The translations under genes were made by a program, and so were the position numbers. A DNA stretch of 64,000 bases, from assembly GCF_000526935.1 (NCBI RefSeq), contig NZ_JAHA01000008.1, positions 186,001 to 250,000 of the forward strand. Reading direction: 5' to 3'. This document shows positions 51,941 through 61,102 of this stretch, piece by piece. The notes under the pieces are model-generated. The model did no database searches. It worked only from the letters and a program-made list of their open reading frames with translations, and had not been told where the DNA came from. This DNA is from Butyrivibrio sp. FCS014 (GTDB lineage Bacteria; Bacillota; Clostridia; Lachnospirales; Lachnospiraceae). How positions within the stretch are numbered: the first letter of the stretch is position 1; each line of letters begins with the position of its first letter.

Positions 51941-53212
51941 TTATTCTTCTGTTTCAGCTGTGGTTTCTGCTGTGGTTTCGCTGCTCCCGGAGGTATCGGA
52001 AGTTTCGCTCTCTTCCTTTGCCTCTTCACCGCAGGCCTCTTCCATTCCGGCTTCAGGAACCTTTACTTCCTCAACGTCCTCCTTGAGGTCCTCCATGAGA
52101 ATGGTCATCATATCCTCATTGGTAGGATTCTCAATGCCTGCTATTCTGCGAGCCTGGTTTGTGATGATCTCCTCAAAGAGGTTTCTCACCTCTCTGGCGT
52201 TGGCGAAGTTGTCGATATTCTCTATCTTCCTGGCGGTTATAAGCGCTCTTATCTGGCGCATCACATCTTCTGCCACAATATAATCGTACTTCTTACAGTT
52301 CATCTCAAAGATCTGCTGCAGCTCGTCGATATTGTAGTCCGGGAACTCAATATATTTGTTGAATCTGGACTTCAGTCCCGGGTTGCTCTCGATGAACTTC
52401 CTCATGGGCTCTGTGTAGCCTGCCACGATAACAACAAAGTCGTCTCTGTTATCCTCCATGGCCTTGAGGATTGTATCGATGGCCTCCTGTCCGAAGGCAT
52501 CATCCTTCTGGGCAAGAGCGTAAGCCTCATCGATAAAGAGAACGCCGCCCTTTGCCTTGGCGATCTGCTCCTGGGTCTTGAGGGCTGTCTGTCCGACATA
52601 GCCGGCTACCAGGCCGGATCTGTCAACTTCTATGAGCTGTCCCTTGGAGAGCACGCCGATCTGCTTGTAGATCTGGGCAATTATCCTTGCTACGGTAGTC
52701 TTTCCGGTTCCGGGGTTTCCTGTAAATACCAGGTGAAGAGATACGGGAACTGACTTAAGTCCCTGTTCCTTCCTGGCTTTCTGAACCTTTACGAAAGCCG
52801 TCAGCTCTTTTACATCCGCTTTGATAGTGGTAAGGCCGATGAGCTTATCCAGGGCTTCCATGGGATCCTCTTCAGGCTCCTTGGGCTTCTCTTCCTCCTT
52901 GGGCTTAAGGTTTGCGTCCGCAGCGAAAAGAGCCTGTGCCTCCTTAAGAGCTTCATTGGCATCCTTCACAGGATCCTTGTCAAGGGCTCCTGCGCCGGGG
53001 CCCATTGGACCTGCTCCGGTCTGTCCGGCCGGTGCGGGGCTGCCGTTTATCCCTGTACTGCCGGCTGGACTGCTGCCTGCAGAGCCTGTGTTTCCTGTAC
53101 TGCCTGTCCCTGTAAAGAAATCTCCATACAGGCTCCCCAACAGGTCTTTTTGCATATTTGTTATCTTCTGGAGTGTCTCCAGTTCTTTATCTCTTTTCAT
53201 ACCATTTCCCAT
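51941..53212 (-). CDS. CbbX/SpoVK-like AAA+ ATPase with Gly/Pro-rich linker and acidic tail
   Basis: The product is 423 residues if it starts at 53212, where ATG overlaps the preceding stop (TGATG); an in-frame ATG at 53200 is also possible. A short helical N-terminus leads to a low-complexity Gly/Ser/Thr/Pro linker (about residues 35-80) and a charged stretch. The AAA domain follows: Walker A GNPGTGKTTVARIIAQ, Walker B GGVLFIDEAYALAQ, arginine finger region NPGLKSRFNKYIEFPDY. The last 40 residues are almost all Glu/Ser/Thr. CbbX-type ATPases remodel enzyme complexes by pulling on tails. No rubisco or sporulation gene is nearby, so the client is unknown. Confidence 0.85.
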   Translation of the reverse strand: MGNGMKRDKELETLQKITNMQKDLLGSLYGDFFTGTGSTGNTGSAGSSPAGSTGINGSPAPAGQTGAGPMGPGAGALDKDPVKDANEALKEAQALFAADANLKPKEEEKPKEPEEDPMEALDKLIGLTTIKADVKELTAFVKVQKARKEQGLKSVPVSLHLVFTGNPGTGKTTVARIIAQIYKQIGVLSKGQLIEVDRSGLVAGYVGQTALKTQEQIAKAKGGVLFIDEAYALAQKDDAFGQEAIDTILKAMEDNRDDFVVIVAGYTEPMRKFIESNPGLKSRFNKYIEFPDYNIDELQQIFEMNCKKYDYIVAEDVMRQIRALITARKIENIDNFANAREVRNLFEEIITNQARRIAGIENPTNEDMMTILMEDLKEDVEEVKVPEAGMEEACGEEAKEESETSDTSGSSETTAETTAETEE

Positions 53213-54858
53213 CAATCGTTCAGGAACCATCCCTTTCTGGAGAGGAAGGTCCTGGTTGTTACAAGTGCATCCACATTCTGGCCGATTATCTCGGAGGCCT
53301 TGGCCTTATAGGGCGCCGCATTGGCTGTTCCCAGATTCTTGTAGAAATCATATGACATCTTCTTGCTGCCGTCCAGGTTCTTAAGGCCCTGAGCTATGTT
53401 GCTCTCCATCTCATGAGCATCATCGGTCTCCCTAAAGAGGATGAAGCTTGTGATGTATGGATTGTTCTCTGCCATTGTGTATGCGTAGGTGATGGATGCA
53501 GCCTGGGCATCCTCGCCAAAGCTTGAAGTGTAGCCGATCTCTGAAAGTGAGATCTGTCTTACTGCGCCGGTGGGGCTAAGGAATGAAGCCTGGCACATGT
53601 AATCCGTAAGAATGTAGATATTCTCCATGGTGATATAAGGAGTCTTCAGTGTGGTGTTTACATACTGGGACTGCTGCTTCCATGCATAAGGATCAAACAA
53701 AGGCGCATTGTAAGGGTGAACGGAAAGTGACCAGTCAATGTTGCCTTCTCTTACAATGTAATAATTGAATCTGTCCAGATAGTCCTTGGAAAGGAAGCAT
53801 CCGGGATTTGATTTCCTCTGCCACTCCTGGTCAAAAGAGGTATAGATGCGGGCATTTGCATTGACAGCCTTTATCTCATTGTAGAAGATACGGAAGGCCT
53901 TAACATACTCGCTGACATTGAGCTCAATGTTGGTTGAGTTCATGTAATACCACTCTGTCCTTGCGTTAACTTCGTTTCCGACAACCCAGTTATCAACAAC
54001 GCCGTAGGCGCCTGAATATCTCTGGGCCAGGAAAGCAGCGATAGCCTTAAGATGCTGTGTGCCGCCATCCTCCTTGGTATTCATTGCATATCCGGGGCAG
54101 ACATGAGCATCCCTTGAAAGAGGATGGATAAGATCCGCGCCGGCTTCTGTCTTGTTGTTGAGGATAGTCATTGTAAGCTGGAAATTATTGGCTGTGCACC
54201 AGCGAACAAAACCGTCGTACTGCGAAAGAGCGGCACCGTTAAACTGATAGTCCACTCCGTTGTAGTTAAAAGCTATGGTCTGGGCAGGATCGGGAGCCGG
54301 TCCCACAATATCGCCCATGTAAAGGTTATATACAATCTGAGCAATACCAAGATCCTTGAAGGTTGCCACGTCTGTAGTGTTGGGCAGGATTCCCTTCATG
54401 CCGTGGTCATTTCTGGGCTTTGTCAGAGAAGCAATGGCCTCGGGATTTGTGATATAGTGCTCATCGCTGACCTGGATCATGGATCCGCCGCTCTTAACAG
54501 CAACCAGGAACTTCTTGCTAAGGTTCGATCCGGCGCCGTAATATCCCAGCGGGAAGGTAAAGGTCGCATTTGCTCCCACCGGAGCTGTGGCTACAACAGT
54601 TCCAACGCACCCGTCCTGATATACCTCGTCGGAATACAGATAGTACTGTCCGTCGGAGGATCCGGGAACGGATGATGCAGATACGTTAACCACCACATTT
54701 TCCCCTGATATAACGCAGGAATTGATGCTTACAGGTCTTCCTGCAGCCTCTGCAACTTCTCCCCTGTGCCCGGTAAACTCTCCCGCGCCAAAAGATGCAA
54801 CGACTACGGTAGCAGCTGCCATGAATCCTGCAATGACTCTTTTCATAACACTCTTCAT
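53212..54858 (-). CDS. secreted DUF5722 protein, glycoside-hydrolase-like TIM barrel
   Basis: The product is 548 residues. The signal peptide (about 1-39) ends near AEAAG. A small N-terminal beta domain (about 40-145) precedes a barrel with GH-A clan appearance: DNWVVGNEVNARTEW carries the likely acid/base glutamate after Asn, and ISLSEIGYTSSFGE carries the likely nucleophile glutamate. The match to DUF5722 is from overall pattern; its substrate is not known. GGAGG lies 9 bases before the ATG. The gene lies between a flavodiiron protein gene and a coupled AAA ATPase gene, an odd setting for a secreted glycosidase. Confidence 0.78.
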   Translation of the reverse strand: MKSVMKRVIAGFMAAATVVVASFGAGEFTGHRGEVAEAAGRPVSINSCVISGENVVVNVSASSVPGSSDGQYYLYSDEVYQDGCVGTVVATAPVGANATFTFPLGYYGAGSNLSKKFLVAVKSGGSMIQVSDEHYITNPEAIASLTKPRNDHGMKGILPNTTDVATFKDLGIAQIVYNLYMGDIVGPAPDPAQTIAFNYNGVDYQFNGAALSQYDGFVRWCTANNFQLTMTILNNKTEAGADLIHPLSRDAHVCPGYAMNTKEDGGTQHLKAIAAFLAQRYSGAYGVVDNWVVGNEVNARTEWYYMNSTNIELNVSEYVKAFRIFYNEIKAVNANARIYTSFDQEWQRKSNPGCFLSKDYLDRFNYYIVREGNIDWSLSVHPYNAPLFDPYAWKQQSQYVNTTLKTPYITMENIYILTDYMCQASFLSPTGAVRQISLSEIGYTSSFGEDAQAASITYAYTMAENNPYITSFILFRETDDAHEMESNIAQGLKNLDGSKKMSYDFYKNLGTANAAPYKAKASEIIGQNVDALVTTRTFLSRKGWFLND

Positions 54859-54885
54859 TTCTAAACTACCTCCACATTATTTCAC

Positions 54886-56082
54886 TTACGCCTTAACGAT
54901 GGCATCGGTGAAATTGTTAAGTGCAGCTTCATCTGAAGCATGGAGCGCACTCTTTATTGTCAAAGTCTCTTCCAGAATGGTTACATTCTTGAGCTGTGAC
55001 AGCTTATCAGTCATGAGCTTTACCGTTACCGGAGCCCATGTTCCGTTCTGACCAAGGGCAAATACCCTGTTCTGTACCCCAAGGGCCGCCATATCGGAAA
55101 GGAAATTCTCCATGGGAGTATAGATGCCGTTGTTGTAGGTGGGGCATATCAGAACGATCTTGCGGCAGCGCCACACTTCCCCTATCAGATAGGACACATC
55201 GGTGCCGGAAACATCGTAAACACGCACATTTCCACCCGTTTTATCCCTCAGAGATGCTGCCACTGCCTCAGCAGCGCTGGCCGTGTGGCCGTAAAGGCTA
55301 CCGTATACTACTATAGCATCATCTGATTCAAATTCATAGGTACTCCACTTATTATATTTATCCACAAACCACGCTATATCCTTCCTCCAGACCGGGCCGT
55401 GAAGGGGCAGGATCATGCCGATATCAAGGCCTGCTGCCTTCTTAAGGACCGCCTGAACCTGAACTCCGTACTTACCGACGATATTGGCATAGTACCTTCT
55501 CGCGGAGGGGAGGAAATCCTTCTCAAAATCATACTCATCTGCAAAAAGTCCGCCATCCAGCGCACCAAATGTTCCAAAGGCATCCGCCGACAAAAGAGCC
55601 TTCGAGGTCTCATCATACGCAAATAAAACCTCTGGCCAATGAACCATGGGCGCAGCTACAAACTTAAAGGTGTGAGCGCCGGTGGAAAGGGTATCCCCTT
55701 CCTTGACTTCAAGCCTTTTATAATCCTTTGCCTCCGGAAAGAACTGCTCCATAAAGGTAAAGGTCTGCTTACTGCCAACAACCGTAACCTCAGGGAAAAG
55801 AGCCGTCACATTAGCGATCTGTGAGCAATGATCCGGTTCCATATGAAGTACAATGAGATAATCCAGCTTTTTTCCCGAAAGGGCTTCCCCCAGATTCTCC
55901 AGGTACTGATCCGCCACAGAAACATCCGCCGTATCAAACACCGCGGTTTTTTCGTCATCTACAAAATAGCTGTTGTATGATACGCCTTCAGGTATGGGAA
56001 AAATATTCTCAAACCTTGAAAGTCTTCTGTCGCTCCCTCCTATCCAGTAAATTCCGTCTGTAACTTTCCTTATTCCCTTCAT
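54886..56082 (-). CDS. FprA-type flavodiiron protein (O2/NO reductase)
   Basis: The product is 398 residues. The N-terminal metallo-beta-lactamase-like domain (to about 250) has the diiron motif HMEPDHC, and further ligand positions in VHWPEVLF, SADAFG and LPLHGPVW. The C-terminal flavodoxin domain has the FMN loop VVYGSLYGHTASAAEAVA and NGTWAPVTVK. It reduces oxygen to water, or nitric oxide, protecting an anaerobe. The flavin reductase at 60571 could help feed electrons. It starts 24 bases after the sensor kinase stop. Confidence 0.94.
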   Translation of the reverse strand: MKGIRKVTDGIYWIGGSDRRLSRFENIFPIPEGVSYNSYFVDDEKTAVFDTADVSVADQYLENLGEALSGKKLDYLIVLHMEPDHCSQIANVTALFPEVTVVGSKQTFTFMEQFFPEAKDYKRLEVKEGDTLSTGAHTFKFVAAPMVHWPEVLFAYDETSKALLSADAFGTFGALDGGLFADEYDFEKDFLPSARRYYANIVGKYGVQVQAVLKKAAGLDIGMILPLHGPVWRKDIAWFVDKYNKWSTYEFESDDAIVVYGSLYGHTASAAEAVAASLRDKTGGNVRVYDVSGTDVSYLIGEVWRCRKIVLICPTYNNGIYTPMENFLSDMAALGVQNRVFALGQNGTWAPVTVKLMTDKLSQLKNVTILEETLTIKSALHASDEAALNNFTDAIVKA

Positions 56083-56106
56083 TTATGAATCTCCCTTCAA
56101 AGTTTT

Positions 56107-59100
56107 TTATTTAAATTCAAGGATGGTCTTTTCCATCACTTTAATATCTATGGGTTTTGTGACATGGGCATTCATTCCCGCATCAAAGGCCTGCTGAACA
56201 TCGTCCGCATAGGCGTTGGCAGTCATGGCTATGATAGGTATTCTCTGGGCCCACTCAGAGTCAAGGGCTCTTATGGCTGCTGCCGCCTCATAGCCGTTCA
56301 TAACCGGCATCTGGATGTCCATAAGGATCATATCGTAGTCACCTTCATTTGCTGCCTTGAACATCTCAACCACTTCCTGGCCGTTGCAGCCTCTGGTTAC
56401 AGTGGCTCCTTCCATGTTCATGAGCTCAATAAGGATATCCGCATTGATGTCATTGTCCTCGGCAGCCAGGAACTTAAGTCCCTCAAGAGGATTCTGGACA
56501 GTCTCTTCCTTCTTTTCCTCCCTGGAGGTAAGTTCATTAAGAAGCTGTTTTATGGTGTATTCCAAAACCGGTTTCTGCATGATTCCGCTTACACCGGTAT
56601 CCTTCAGCTCCTCCTCCATCTTCTCCGCATTGGAAGCCGCTACAGTCACAATGCTGTTGTGGTTCTTATCCTTGCTCCTGATCTCCTTGACCAGCTGGGC
56701 TGTGGCCATATCATCTATGGATTCATCTATGATTATGAAATCATAGATCTTATCATTCAGTGACCAGGCATCGATGGCTGACAGTGCTTCTATTCCGCTG
56801 GTAACCGTAGTCCCCTCAAGCCCCGATTCGTCCATCTTTTTCTGGAAGAGTACATTCTCCTCAGCGCTCTTGTTTATGCCAAGGAAACTCCTTATTCCAT
56901 GGGCTTTCCAGATATCAAGGTCCTCTTCCTTAACAACCTGGAGTCTTAGATTTACCGTAAATGTGGAGCCCTTGCCCTCTTCCGAATCCACTCTGATGGT
57001 TCCGCCCATGAGTTCTACAAGGCTCTTTGTTATCGCCATTCCAAGACCCGTGCCCTGAATGGTCTTTGTTGCGCCTTTTTCCTCTCTTGAGAAGGCATCA
57101 AAGATCTTGTCCTTGTACTCGGGCTTCATTCCGATACCATTGTCTTTAATGGTGAATCTCAGGTTATTAAATCCTTCCGAGGAAGTCTCGGACTCGTCTA
57201 TGGAGAACTCGATCCTTCCGCCCTCAGGGGTATATTTAACCGCATTTCCGAGAATATTCATCAGAATCTCATTGATCCTCTGCTTATCTCCCATAAACAG
57301 ATCGTGTACAAGAGTATCTGCCCTGATGATATATTCCTGATTCTTGGCCTTTGCCTGGAAGCTGATAACGGAATTGATCTCCTCCAGCAAAAGACCCATC
57401 GCCATCTCCTTGATGTCCAGAGTAGTCTTACCGCTCTCGATCTTGCTCATGTCAAGGACGTCATTAAGAAGAGCTAAAAGGTTATGAGACGCAAGCCCGA
57501 TCTTATGGGTGTATTCCCTTACCTTTTCCGGCTCATCGGCGTGCTTGTCTATAAGCAGATTAAATCCCGTGATGGCATTCATGGGAGTCCTGAAGTCATG
57601 GGACATATTGGCCAAAAAGCTGGTCTTGGCTTTGTTGGCGGTCTCTGCCGCATTGAGAGCTTCCTGCAGGGTATGATTACGCCTTATTTCCTGAGTCCTG
57701 TCGTAGAAGGCAAGCGCCATTCTCTTTCCGCCGTCATCAATGGTGCAGACTACCGCGCCGCGGTAATACAGATGCTCATTGGTCTTGACGTTCTTAAGCC
57801 TTAGTTCATCAATAAACTGGGCATCTCCCGTCGCCATGGCGGTTTCTATGATCTCATCGAGCCTCCTGTCATTGCCGTCCCTTTGGGCGCTTGCAAGAAT
57901 CCTTACATCCTGTTTCAGCTTACTGATGGGAATACCCAGCACAGCTTCCGCATTGGCAGTAATAAAGCTTGCTTCAAAGCTTCCCTCGTTGACCACCGCG
58001 AGGATATCATTGTTCTTTTCTACTACGAAGTCGAAAAGCCACTCTCTGTAGTGAATATCGTTATCCTTAAGCTGGAGCTGTTCCTTGTTCATCCTGTCGA
58101 TCTCCAGCACCATGTCATTAAGGGTATCTGCCATCTCCTTCATGGATGTGGACAGCTCACCGATCTCGTCTGAGCTATTGTCCAGATCCTCAACCCCAAA
58201 GTAGCCGTTCTTGATCTCGTTTGCCATCTCATTGATACGGGCAATCCTCTTTGAGAGCTTTTCTGCATAGAAAGTTCCGATAACCAGGGCCAGCAGGAAA
58301 AGAACTCCCGCTATAACAAGGACAGATAGCAGGATCCTGAATACATCCGCCGTGATCTCAGATCTGTCAATGTAGTAGTACAGTAGCCATCCGTTAGCGA
58401 TATGTCCGGATCTTGAAATAAAATAATCCCCGTGCTCCTCAAAGTCAGATCCCTCTCCGGACTTGATGCGCTCAAGGATCTCCTCCTCAATGCCGGTATC
58501 CTTTATGTGACGCTGGGTTACTATTTCTCCGTTCTCATTTACAATAATAAGACCGTTATTAAGATAGCTGGTCTGATTTGCAATGGAAAAGAAAGCCGAA
58601 CTTTTCACCTTAAGAGTGATCATACCGATCCTCTTGGAGGATGTTCCCGCATCCAGAAGAGCCTTGATGGCATAGACGTCACCGGCTTCATCCACCATCC
58701 AGGTGATGCCGTACTCCTGCCCGGTAAACTCATACCAGGCCTTCTCCTTTTCGGTAACCGGTATCATGAGGAAATCACCCATATGAGGCACTTCCAAAAG
58801 ATCGGAGTAGAAGGTAATGGACTCGATATTTGTATCGCTGCTTAAGTAATACCAGATAAGAGGCTCAATGTTATTATTAAGCTCCTCTGTCAGAGAATAG
58901 GGATCCACTTTCACCCTCTCTAAGGTTCTTCTGAGTGCATCCTCATAGGAAAAGAACTTTACAACGTCGTTCTCTCTTTTGACATTATTCTCGATACCGT
59001 AAGCGATAACCTCGGAATTCCCCATCATGGCGATCTTCGTCTGCTGAATAAGATTGCCCCTTGCCACAATATAGGAATAGCTTCCCAATATTATAATGGG

Positions 59101-59181
59101 AACTATGATAAGTATCGCAAATGTGGTTATCAGCCTGGCTTTTATGGAATCCAAATGTCTTATCTTTTCCAGAGCTTTCAT
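56107..59181 (-). CDS. hybrid sensor histidine kinase with two receiver domains
   Basis: The product is 1,024 residues. TM1 is at about 16-38 and TM2 at about 285-308, with an extracellular Cache-like sensor between. HAMP is at about 310-360, a coiled coil and PAS-like fold at about 365-500. HisKA has FLANMSHDFRTPMNAITGF (in part) with the phosphorylated His. The ATPase boxes are NILGNAVKYTPEGG, DNGIGM and GTGLGMAITKSLVELMGG. Receiver 1 (about 765-890) lacks the usual acidic pair, though FIIIDES and MQKP remain. Receiver 2 (about 900-1020) is canonical: AAEDNDINADI, MILMDIQMPVMNG, HVTKPI. It begins 11 bases after a secreted binding-protein gene, which may deliver its ligand. No separate output regulator is adjacent. 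Confidence 0.93.
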   Translation of the reverse strand: MKALEKIRHLDSIKARLITTFAILIIVPIIILGSYSYIVARGNLIQQTKIAMMGNSEVIAYGIENNVKRENDVVKFFSYEDALRRTLERVKVDPYSLTEELNNNIEPLIWYYLSSDTNIESITFYSDLLEVPHMGDFLMIPVTEKEKAWYEFTGQEYGITWMVDEAGDVYAIKALLDAGTSSKRIGMITLKVKSSAFFSIANQTSYLNNGLIIVNENGEIVTQRHIKDTGIEEEILERIKSGEGSDFEEHGDYFISRSGHIANGWLLYYYIDRSEITADVFRILLSVLVIAGVLFLLALVIGTFYAEKLSKRIARINEMANEIKNGYFGVEDLDNSSDEIGELSTSMKEMADTLNDMVLEIDRMNKEQLQLKDNDIHYREWLFDFVVEKNNDILAVVNEGSFEASFITANAEAVLGIPISKLKQDVRILASAQRDGNDRRLDEIIETAMATGDAQFIDELRLKNVKTNEHLYYRGAVVCTIDDGGKRMALAFYDRTQEIRRNHTLQEALNAAETANKAKTSFLANMSHDFRTPMNAITGFNLLIDKHADEPEKVREYTHKIGLASHNLLALLNDVLDMSKIESGKTTLDIKEMAMGLLLEEINSVISFQAKAKNQEYIIRADTLVHDLFMGDKQRINEILMNILGNAVKYTPEGGRIEFSIDESETSSEGFNNLRFTIKDNGIGMKPEYKDKIFDAFSREEKGATKTIQGTGLGMAITKSLVELMGGTIRVDSEEGKGSTFTVNLRLQVVKEEDLDIWKAHGIRSFLGINKSAEENVLFQKKMDESGLEGTTVTSGIEALSAIDAWSLNDKIYDFIIIDESIDDMATAQLVKEIRSKDKNHNSIVTVAASNAEKMEEELKDTGVSGIMQKPVLEYTIKQLLNELTSREEKKEETVQNPLEGLKFLAAEDNDINADILIELMNMEGATVTRGCNGQEVVEMFKAANEGDYDMILMDIQMPVMNGYEAAAAIRALDSEWAQRIPIIAMTANAYADDVQQAFDAGMNAHVTKPIDIKVMEKTILEFK

Positions 59182-59192
59182 TTATGCACCTC

Positions 59193-60545
59193 TCAGCTTT
59201 GTTCCAGAATCTCTGCCACAACAGTATCTACTATCCTCAACGCAGCTTTCACAGACTGCTCTCCCAAAAGAGACTTCTGCAGCTCGATCCCGAGTCTCCT
59301 TCTGGGCTCTCTGTTAAGGTCATCTCCCCACTGCATCCAAGGGGTAAAAGCCTGCCCGGATTCTATCATCTCCTCCAGTTCATCAAAATTCTCCCGGTTT
59401 ATAAATGCAGTGTCCTTAAGATAGGTCTGGCTTCCCGGTCTATCCTCCCACAATGCCGTCTGTCCCGAGTAACTTCCAAGGGCACCCACCACCTCTTTTG
59501 CCTGATCAAGGTGCAGTGAGTTTTTGTTGACTGCAAATCCACAGTCACAGCCTCCTATAATGGCTCTTTTCTTGCCTCTGCTGCCAAAGAAGGGCATTGT
59601 TCCGACCTCGATATCAGGATTCATCCTGGTGATGGCATTATAGGTGTCGGGCCCCCCGCATATCATGGCGCATTCCTCTCCCGCAAACTCCTCTATGGCA
59701 TTCTGCTTATCCATGGTATACATCTTTTTATCCAGTACATTATGGGAAATGAGTTTATTCCAATCGTCCAGATATTCTCCAAACTCATCGGTAAAGGTAG
59801 TCCTTCCGTATTGGAGCCTGCCTCCAAAGCCTGAGCCTCTGTCAGTGGTCAGATAGCTGGCGGCAATAACTCCAAGGAAAAGGTCGCTGACATCGTACAT
59901 GTTCTTTAAACTGATACTTAAGGGTTTCATCCCCTTTACCAGTCTTATGTAGTCGCAGGTGGAAATAAAGGAGTCAAGATCTGTCGGAATATTAAGAGCA
60001 TATTTTTCGAATATCTTTTTGTTATAGAAAATGCAGGTGTACTGCGAGGTGTTAGGAACGGCGTATACCCTGTTTCCGTAGCCAAACATCACCTTCGCTT
60101 CAGAGGAAAACTGCTCAGTTTCATCCGTAAGATCGGCAAAATAGCCTGTAATGGCATGTTTCCTGGTCATCTCCTGATCAACGTAGAGAATGTCCGGAGC
60201 ACCCTTAAAGGAGAGCTGATCATCCATGATCGGCTCATAGTTGCTCTTTCCTATAAACACAAATTCAAAGTCATAATTTGGAAATTCGTTGGCCAGATAG
60301 GCCTTAAGATGCTGAAGATTGTATTCATCATACCAGGTTGCGATCCTGATGGTGATATGCTCATCCTCAGGGAGTATTACCTTAGGCGCAGCCTCAAAAG
60401 AGGGAGTTTCAGGCTCCTCACCCTCTTCCTGCGCAGCAAAACAGCGGCTCGTACCCTCATGGGCCGGGCCGCAGAAAGTGCTTGTCAGAACAGCTGCAAT
60501 AGTAAAGAAACTTACAAAGATATTCTTAAGTTTTCTGCCTCTCAT
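59193..60545 (-). CDS. secreted solute-binding protein paired with the hybrid kinase
   Basis: The product is 450 residues. A basic start, hydrophobic core (about 8-25) and a likely signal peptidase I site near CFAAQ indicate export. The FCG cysteine is not a good lipobox. The fold matches type-1 solute-binding proteins: ITIRIATWYDEYNLQHLKAYLANEFPNYDFEF (in part), PDILYVDQ, YAVPNTSQYTCIFYNKKIF, GGPDTYNAI. No permease is nearby. The gene directly precedes a Cache-type hybrid kinase, so it may be a sensory rather than a transport binding protein. GAGGAAC lies 3-7 bases before the ATG. Confidence 0.86.
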   Translation of the reverse strand: MRGRKLKNIFVSFFTIAAVLTSTFCGPAHEGTSRCFAAQEEGEEPETPSFEAAPKVILPEDEHITIRIATWYDEYNLQHLKAYLANEFPNYDFEFVFIGKSNYEPIMDDQLSFKGAPDILYVDQEMTRKHAITGYFADLTDETEQFSSEAKVMFGYGNRVYAVPNTSQYTCIFYNKKIFEKYALNIPTDLDSFISTCDYIRLVKGMKPLSISLKNMYDVSDLFLGVIAASYLTTDRGSGFGGRLQYGRTTFTDEFGEYLDDWNKLISHNVLDKKMYTMDKQNAIEEFAGEECAMICGGPDTYNAITRMNPDIEVGTMPFFGSRGKKRAIIGGCDCGFAVNKNSLHLDQAKEVVGALGSYSGQTALWEDRPGSQTYLKDTAFINRENFDELEEMIESGQAFTPWMQWGDDLNREPRRRLGIELQKSLLGEQSVKAALRIVDTVVAEILEQS

Positions 60546-60570
60546 ATGTTCCTCATAAGAAAAGACTTAT

Positions 60571-61077
60571 TTATCTTACCAATACCTTCATTATTTCCCC
60601 AACATATATTACGTGCTTGTTATCGCCCTTATAGAATTCGTCGCGGATTGCTTCATCCACAAAGCCGTCAGTCCCTATCTCTTTTTTGTAAAGGACCCTG
60701 CAGATGAGAACGTTACTGGACTCCTCAATAAAAGGAACCCCTTCATGATAGCAGACGTTCAGCCTTGCACCCTTAAGCTTGTCCTCATCCTTGCCGGACA
60801 CTGCCTCAAGGTACTTAATGGCACCCCGGTATTCATTGTTATCCAAAAAGCTCAGTGAATACTCTCCGGAAGCGTCAATAAGCTCTTTGGTGTAGCGGTT
60901 TTCCCTTACGCAGATAAAAGTAACCCGCTTTCCCCACATCTGTCCCACCCCGCCATTAGAAGCGGCTGTGGTGTTAACTCTGGTTCCGTCTCCTGCCGTT
61001 ACCAGAAGCTTGCGCCCGTTAAATGCATAGGCACCACTCTCAATATCTTCGGGATCAACTGGTTGAAAAACTCGCAT
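60571..61077 (-). CDS. flavin reductase-like (FMN-binding split barrel) protein
   Basis: The product is 168 residues from the ATG at 61077 (MRVFQPVDPED), with GGAGG 5 bases upstream. NGRKLLVTAGDGTRVNTTAASNGGVGQMWGKRVTFICVRENRYT (in part) is the flavin-binding region of the family; FLDNNEYRGAIKYLEAVSGKDEDK fits the C-terminal part. These small proteins reduce FMN or hold a flavin cofactor. It follows greA by 25 bases and precedes the binding-protein gene by 25 bases. Confidence 0.86.
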   Translation of the reverse strand: MRVFQPVDPEDIESGAYAFNGRKLLVTAGDGTRVNTTAASNGGVGQMWGKRVTFICVRENRYTKELIDASGEYSLSFLDNNEYRGAIKYLEAVSGKDEDKLKGARLNVCYHEGVPFIEESSNVLICRVLYKKEIGTDGFVDEAIRDEFYKGDNKHVIYVGEIMKVLVR

Positions 61078-61102
61078 AAACACCTCCGTCAAAAATTATT
61101 TA

